Source of the DNA: PFJX01 sp964466195
GTDB taxonomy: Bacteria; Pseudomonadota; Gammaproteobacteria; Burkholderiales; Thiobacillaceae
Direction: 5' to 3'
Length of the DNA: 64,000 nt
Assembly (NCBI GenBank): GCA_964466195.1
Contig: CAYXMQ010000004.1
Span: 62,001 to 126,000, forward strand
The position numbers and the translations under genes are program-made. The notes beneath the pieces were generated by a model, which saw only the letters and a list, made by a program, of their open reading frames with translations, made no database searches and had not been told where the DNA came from. Below are positions 61,931 through 64,000 of the stretch, piece by piece. Position 1 is the stretch's first letter. Each line of letters starts with the position of its first letter.

Positions 61931-63520
61931 TCAATTCGACTGGGAACGTATCCGGTAAATCAGGCCGTCCGGCAGGCGCACAGCCAGATGCACGTGGTCG
62001 CTGCCCCGGCCCGCGAACAAACCTTCCACGAAGGGGCCGTAACCCGGCTTAGGCATCAGCGGCTCCTGCTGCTTGCCGGTGATCAACACCACCCATTGGC
62101 TGCCGGCACGTTGCGCGGCGGCCAACAGGTCCTGTTCGCTCCAGCGGGGAGGGGGGGTTTCTTCGCTCCGGGCTGGGGGGATGGCCAGCCAGTTGTAGGC
62201 ATTGGTCTCTGCGAACAGCTGATAGGTGCATTGGGACCCCATAATGACCGAATCTACGGGAATGTGCTGCTTGATCCAGGCGATAGACGCCGGGGCTGGG
62301 CAGAATTCCCCTTTACGGTCGGTCATCATTTCCTGGTAACGATTGAACTGGGCGTGTCCATAGCCGAGCAATGCCAGCAGGCCAAGCACCGTCAAACCAT
62401 GCCTACCCATGCGCGGCATCAGCCTGACCAAAGTGCCAGCGAAAATGATGCCCATCAGCACGATCAGGGTTTCCACCGGCATGTTGTAGCGGGTCTCGAA
62501 ATAGGGCTTACCCCCTCCTCCCAACTGCATGATCACCATGACCAAATACATGGTCACATAAATCACCAGCAGGCGTAGGCGATGATCGTTGCGCCAGGAA
62601 AGTGCGAGCAAGGCGATGAGGCCCGTGTAGAAGGTGCCGACGATGATTAGGTCGGACAGCGAGCCGTCCTCGAGCCACACATACAGATCGCCCAAAAATG
62701 CGCGCTGCCAGGCACTGACCTCGCCAGCAATAGTGATGTACCAGGTCGGCTCACCTTTGTCGAAGCCTGGGCGGATACCCGAGTTCCATGTGTTCAGAAA
62801 GTGAAGTAAGGGCAACGCTCCCACCAGAATCAACCCGCCTATATAGGCCATTAGCGGACGGGGTGAGCGCATTTGCCAGGCATGCCATAAAGCGAAGCCG
62901 CCCAGACTGATAAGCAGCGGCAGCCCCTGATAGCTGGTCAGCATGGCCAGTCCAGCCAGGACTCCAACGAAAAACTGGCGCCATGAGCCCGGGGCTTCTG
63001 CAGATGGGTTGATGCCCATCTGCAGCCAAAGTGCGGCAAAACTCAGCATGAGAAACAAGCTTTCCTCATGCAGGTTGATGCCCCAGCGCACCCCGGTCAT
63101 GAGCGTGGCGAACAAGCCCGCCACCAACAGGGCAGGTGCCTGTGACGTAACCCTACGTGATAGCAGGTAGAGAAATGAAGTCGCAGCTGCGAAACCGATG
63201 AAGGTAACCGCCCAGCCCGCAAACTTGGGCACAATCCCTGCCAGTATGAAGAGGGCGATCACAGCAGGGAAAAGAGGGGGTTTGGTGATGTCAGGGTGAG
63301 ACGTCAGCCCTTTATCCATATCAACGTACTTTATTACCTGGCCTTCACCAGTGGCAATATTCTGGGCCACATGTAAGGCGCGTGCACCATCTGGATCCAA
63401 ACCCGGACGCCCGTCGGCGAGAAACACCAGCCAAGCCAGGGTCAAAAGGCCAATCAACAACGCCGCCCAGACATCAGAACGCGTCGAACGGGGATCTCCA
63501 AGGTTCGCCTGGGTGCTCAT
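61931..63520 (-). CDS. PMT/ArnT-like membrane glycosyltransferase
   Basis: A 529-residue polytopic protein with about 11 helices. A large first periplasmic loop holds GLDPDGARALHVAQNIATGEG, where the catalytic acidic residue of lipid-linked-sugar transferases (GT39/GT83) is placed, and HPDITKPPLFPAVIALF. A soluble C-terminal part follows the last helices. It would add a sugar from a lipid carrier to a periplasmic acceptor. Its start overlaps the upstream aminotransferase stop by four bases. Confidence 0.85.
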   Translation of the reverse strand: MSTQANLGDPRSTRSDVWAALLIGLLTLAWLVFLADGRPGLDPDGARALHVAQNIATGEGQVIKYVDMDKGLTSHPDITKPPLFPAVIALFILAGIVPKFAGWAVTFIGFAAATSFLYLLSRRVTSQAPALLVAGLFATLMTGVRWGINLHEESLFLMLSFAALWLQMGINPSAEAPGSWRQFFVGVLAGLAMLTSYQGLPLLISLGGFALWHAWQMRSPRPLMAYIGGLILVGALPLLHFLNTWNSGIRPGFDKGEPTWYITIAGEVSAWQRAFLGDLYVWLEDGSLSDLIIVGTFYTGLIALLALSWRNDHRLRLLVIYVTMYLVMVIMQLGGGGKPYFETRYNMPVETLIVLMGIIFAGTLVRLMPRMGRHGLTVLGLLALLGYGHAQFNRYQEMMTDRKGEFCPAPASIAWIKQHIPVDSVIMGSQCTYQLFAETNAYNWLAIPPARSEETPPPRWSEQDLLAAAQRAGSQWVVLITGKQQEPLMPKPGYGPFVEGLFAGRGSDHVHLAVRLPDGLIYRIRSQSN

Positions 63521-64000
63521 AACGCGCCCAGGATATGCCGAATGACCTCGGTCTGATGCTCTTCCAACCCCAGCCAGAGTGGCAGGCGCACCAAGCGATC
63601 AGACATCTCATTGGTCACTGACATATCCCCATGCACGCGGCCATAGCGCTGTCCGGACGGAGCACTGTGCAGCGGCACATAATGGAACACGCTGATGATA
63701 TCCGCCTCCTTCAAGCGCTCAATGAAGTGGGTGCGCGCCTCCAGGTCAGCCAAAAGCAAGTAGTACATATGCGCGTTATGGGCGCAATGTGCCGGGATGA
63801 TCGGACGGCGCAAACGGCCTTCCGCCTCCGGCGAGGCCAACCATTGGTGATAGTTATTCCACAATGCGAGGCGTTGGCGCGTAATCGGTTCAGCCTCTTC
63901 AAACTGCGCCCATAGGAAAGCAGCGATAAGCTCCCCTGGCAGATAGGAGGAACCGATGTCCACCCAAGTGTATTTATCCACCTGACCGCGGAAGAACTGG
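63517..64000 (-). CDS. Sugar aminotransferase (WecE/RffA-like), N-terminus outside window
   Basis: The C-terminal 160 residues of a DegT/DnrJ/EryC1/StrS-type aminotransferase; the frame is open to the right edge. Opening RGQVDKYTWVDIGSSYLPGE, with the loop just after the PLP-Lys strand, is like dTDP-4-amino-4,6-dideoxygalactose transaminase (WecE). FHYVPLHSAP and RLPLWLGLEEHQ are other WecE-like features. It makes an amino sugar nucleotide for the polysaccharide. The active-site Lys lies outside the window. Confidence 0.88.
   Translation of the reverse strand, partial: QFFRGQVDKYTWVDIGSSYLPGELIAAFLWAQFEEAEPITRQRLALWNNYHQWLASPEAEGRLRRPIIPAHCAHNAHMYYLLLADLEARTHFIERLKEADIISVFHYVPLHSAPSGQRYGRVHGDMSVTNEMSDRLVRLPLWLGLEEHQTEVIRHILGAL

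Overview
The window looks like a piece of a high-GC betaproteobacterial chromosome. Pointers are an exosortase-type PEP-CTERM protein, a three-gene EIIA-Man/HPr/EI phosphotransferase set without sugar permeases, a 1279-residue fused FAD/Fe-S dehydrogenase, paired Bfr/Bfd, and betaproteobacterial-style HemP, PiuC and ChrA/ChrB proteins. The exact genus cannot be read from this sequence (Rhodocyclales or Nitrosomonadales-like is an inference). No rRNA, complete tRNA, insertion sequence or CRISPR array was found.

Layout. 1-5.8 kb: stress cluster on the minus strand (CBS-domain protein, PMR1-like Ca2+/Mn2+ P-type ATPase, small alpha-beta barrel protein, Bax inhibitor-1 protein, ribosome hibernation factor) with a divergent NhaR-type LysR regulator. 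5.8-12.8 kb: degraded DNA, then a hybrid histidine kinase/diguanylate cyclase operon that lies between two tRNA-3'-end-like scraps, each followed by the same hairpin. 12.8-23.6 kb: membrane/RNase D fusion, bacterioferritin, Bfd, catalase, then a long minus-strand, probably Fur-controlled iron operon (hemP, TonB-receptor remnant, small ORF, second hemP, tonB, exbB, exbD, siderophore receptor, piuC, FMN oxidase). 23.6-30.1 kb: an orphan P-loop ATPase, psiE, and a chromate-resistance cassette (chrB, chrA, rhodanese, ChrB C-domain protein, MFS pump), then a tandem universal stress protein. 30.2-33.4 kb: queD, a Pho-boxed phoB-phoR pair and a HIT protein. 33.4-36.1 kb: two toxin-antitoxin modules flanking a PEP-CTERM protein, plus a broken Uma2 nuclease gene. 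36.1-54.8 kb: core genes (fused D-lactate/glycolate-type dehydrogenase, PTS genes, PleD-like cyclase, REC-PP2C-kinase with STAS partner, AddA-like helicase-nuclease, gamma carbonic anhydrase, oligopeptidase A, glutaredoxin-like protein, asparagine-synthase paralogue). 54.8-64 kb: an extracellular polysaccharide region with a TPR protein, sulfotransferase, two glycosyltransferases, a GT2-membrane-sulfatase fusion, a PMT-type glycosyltransferase and the end of a sugar aminotransferase.

How parts fit. Iron uptake (TonB energy, catecholate-type receptor, PiuC), iron storage (Bfr/Bfd) and peroxide defence (catalase) sit together and share Fur-like operators. Two diguanylate cyclases, a kinase relay and a phosphatase/STAS partner switch suggest lifestyle switching that could feed the polysaccharide and PEP-CTERM (exosortase) system. 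The most unusual items are the 1043-residue GT2-membrane-sulfatase fusion, an asparagine synthase that lacks its catalytic Cys2, the membrane-RNase D fusion, and several gene remnants (TonB receptor, Uma2, SH3 protein, DnaE2-like) that record recent gene loss.
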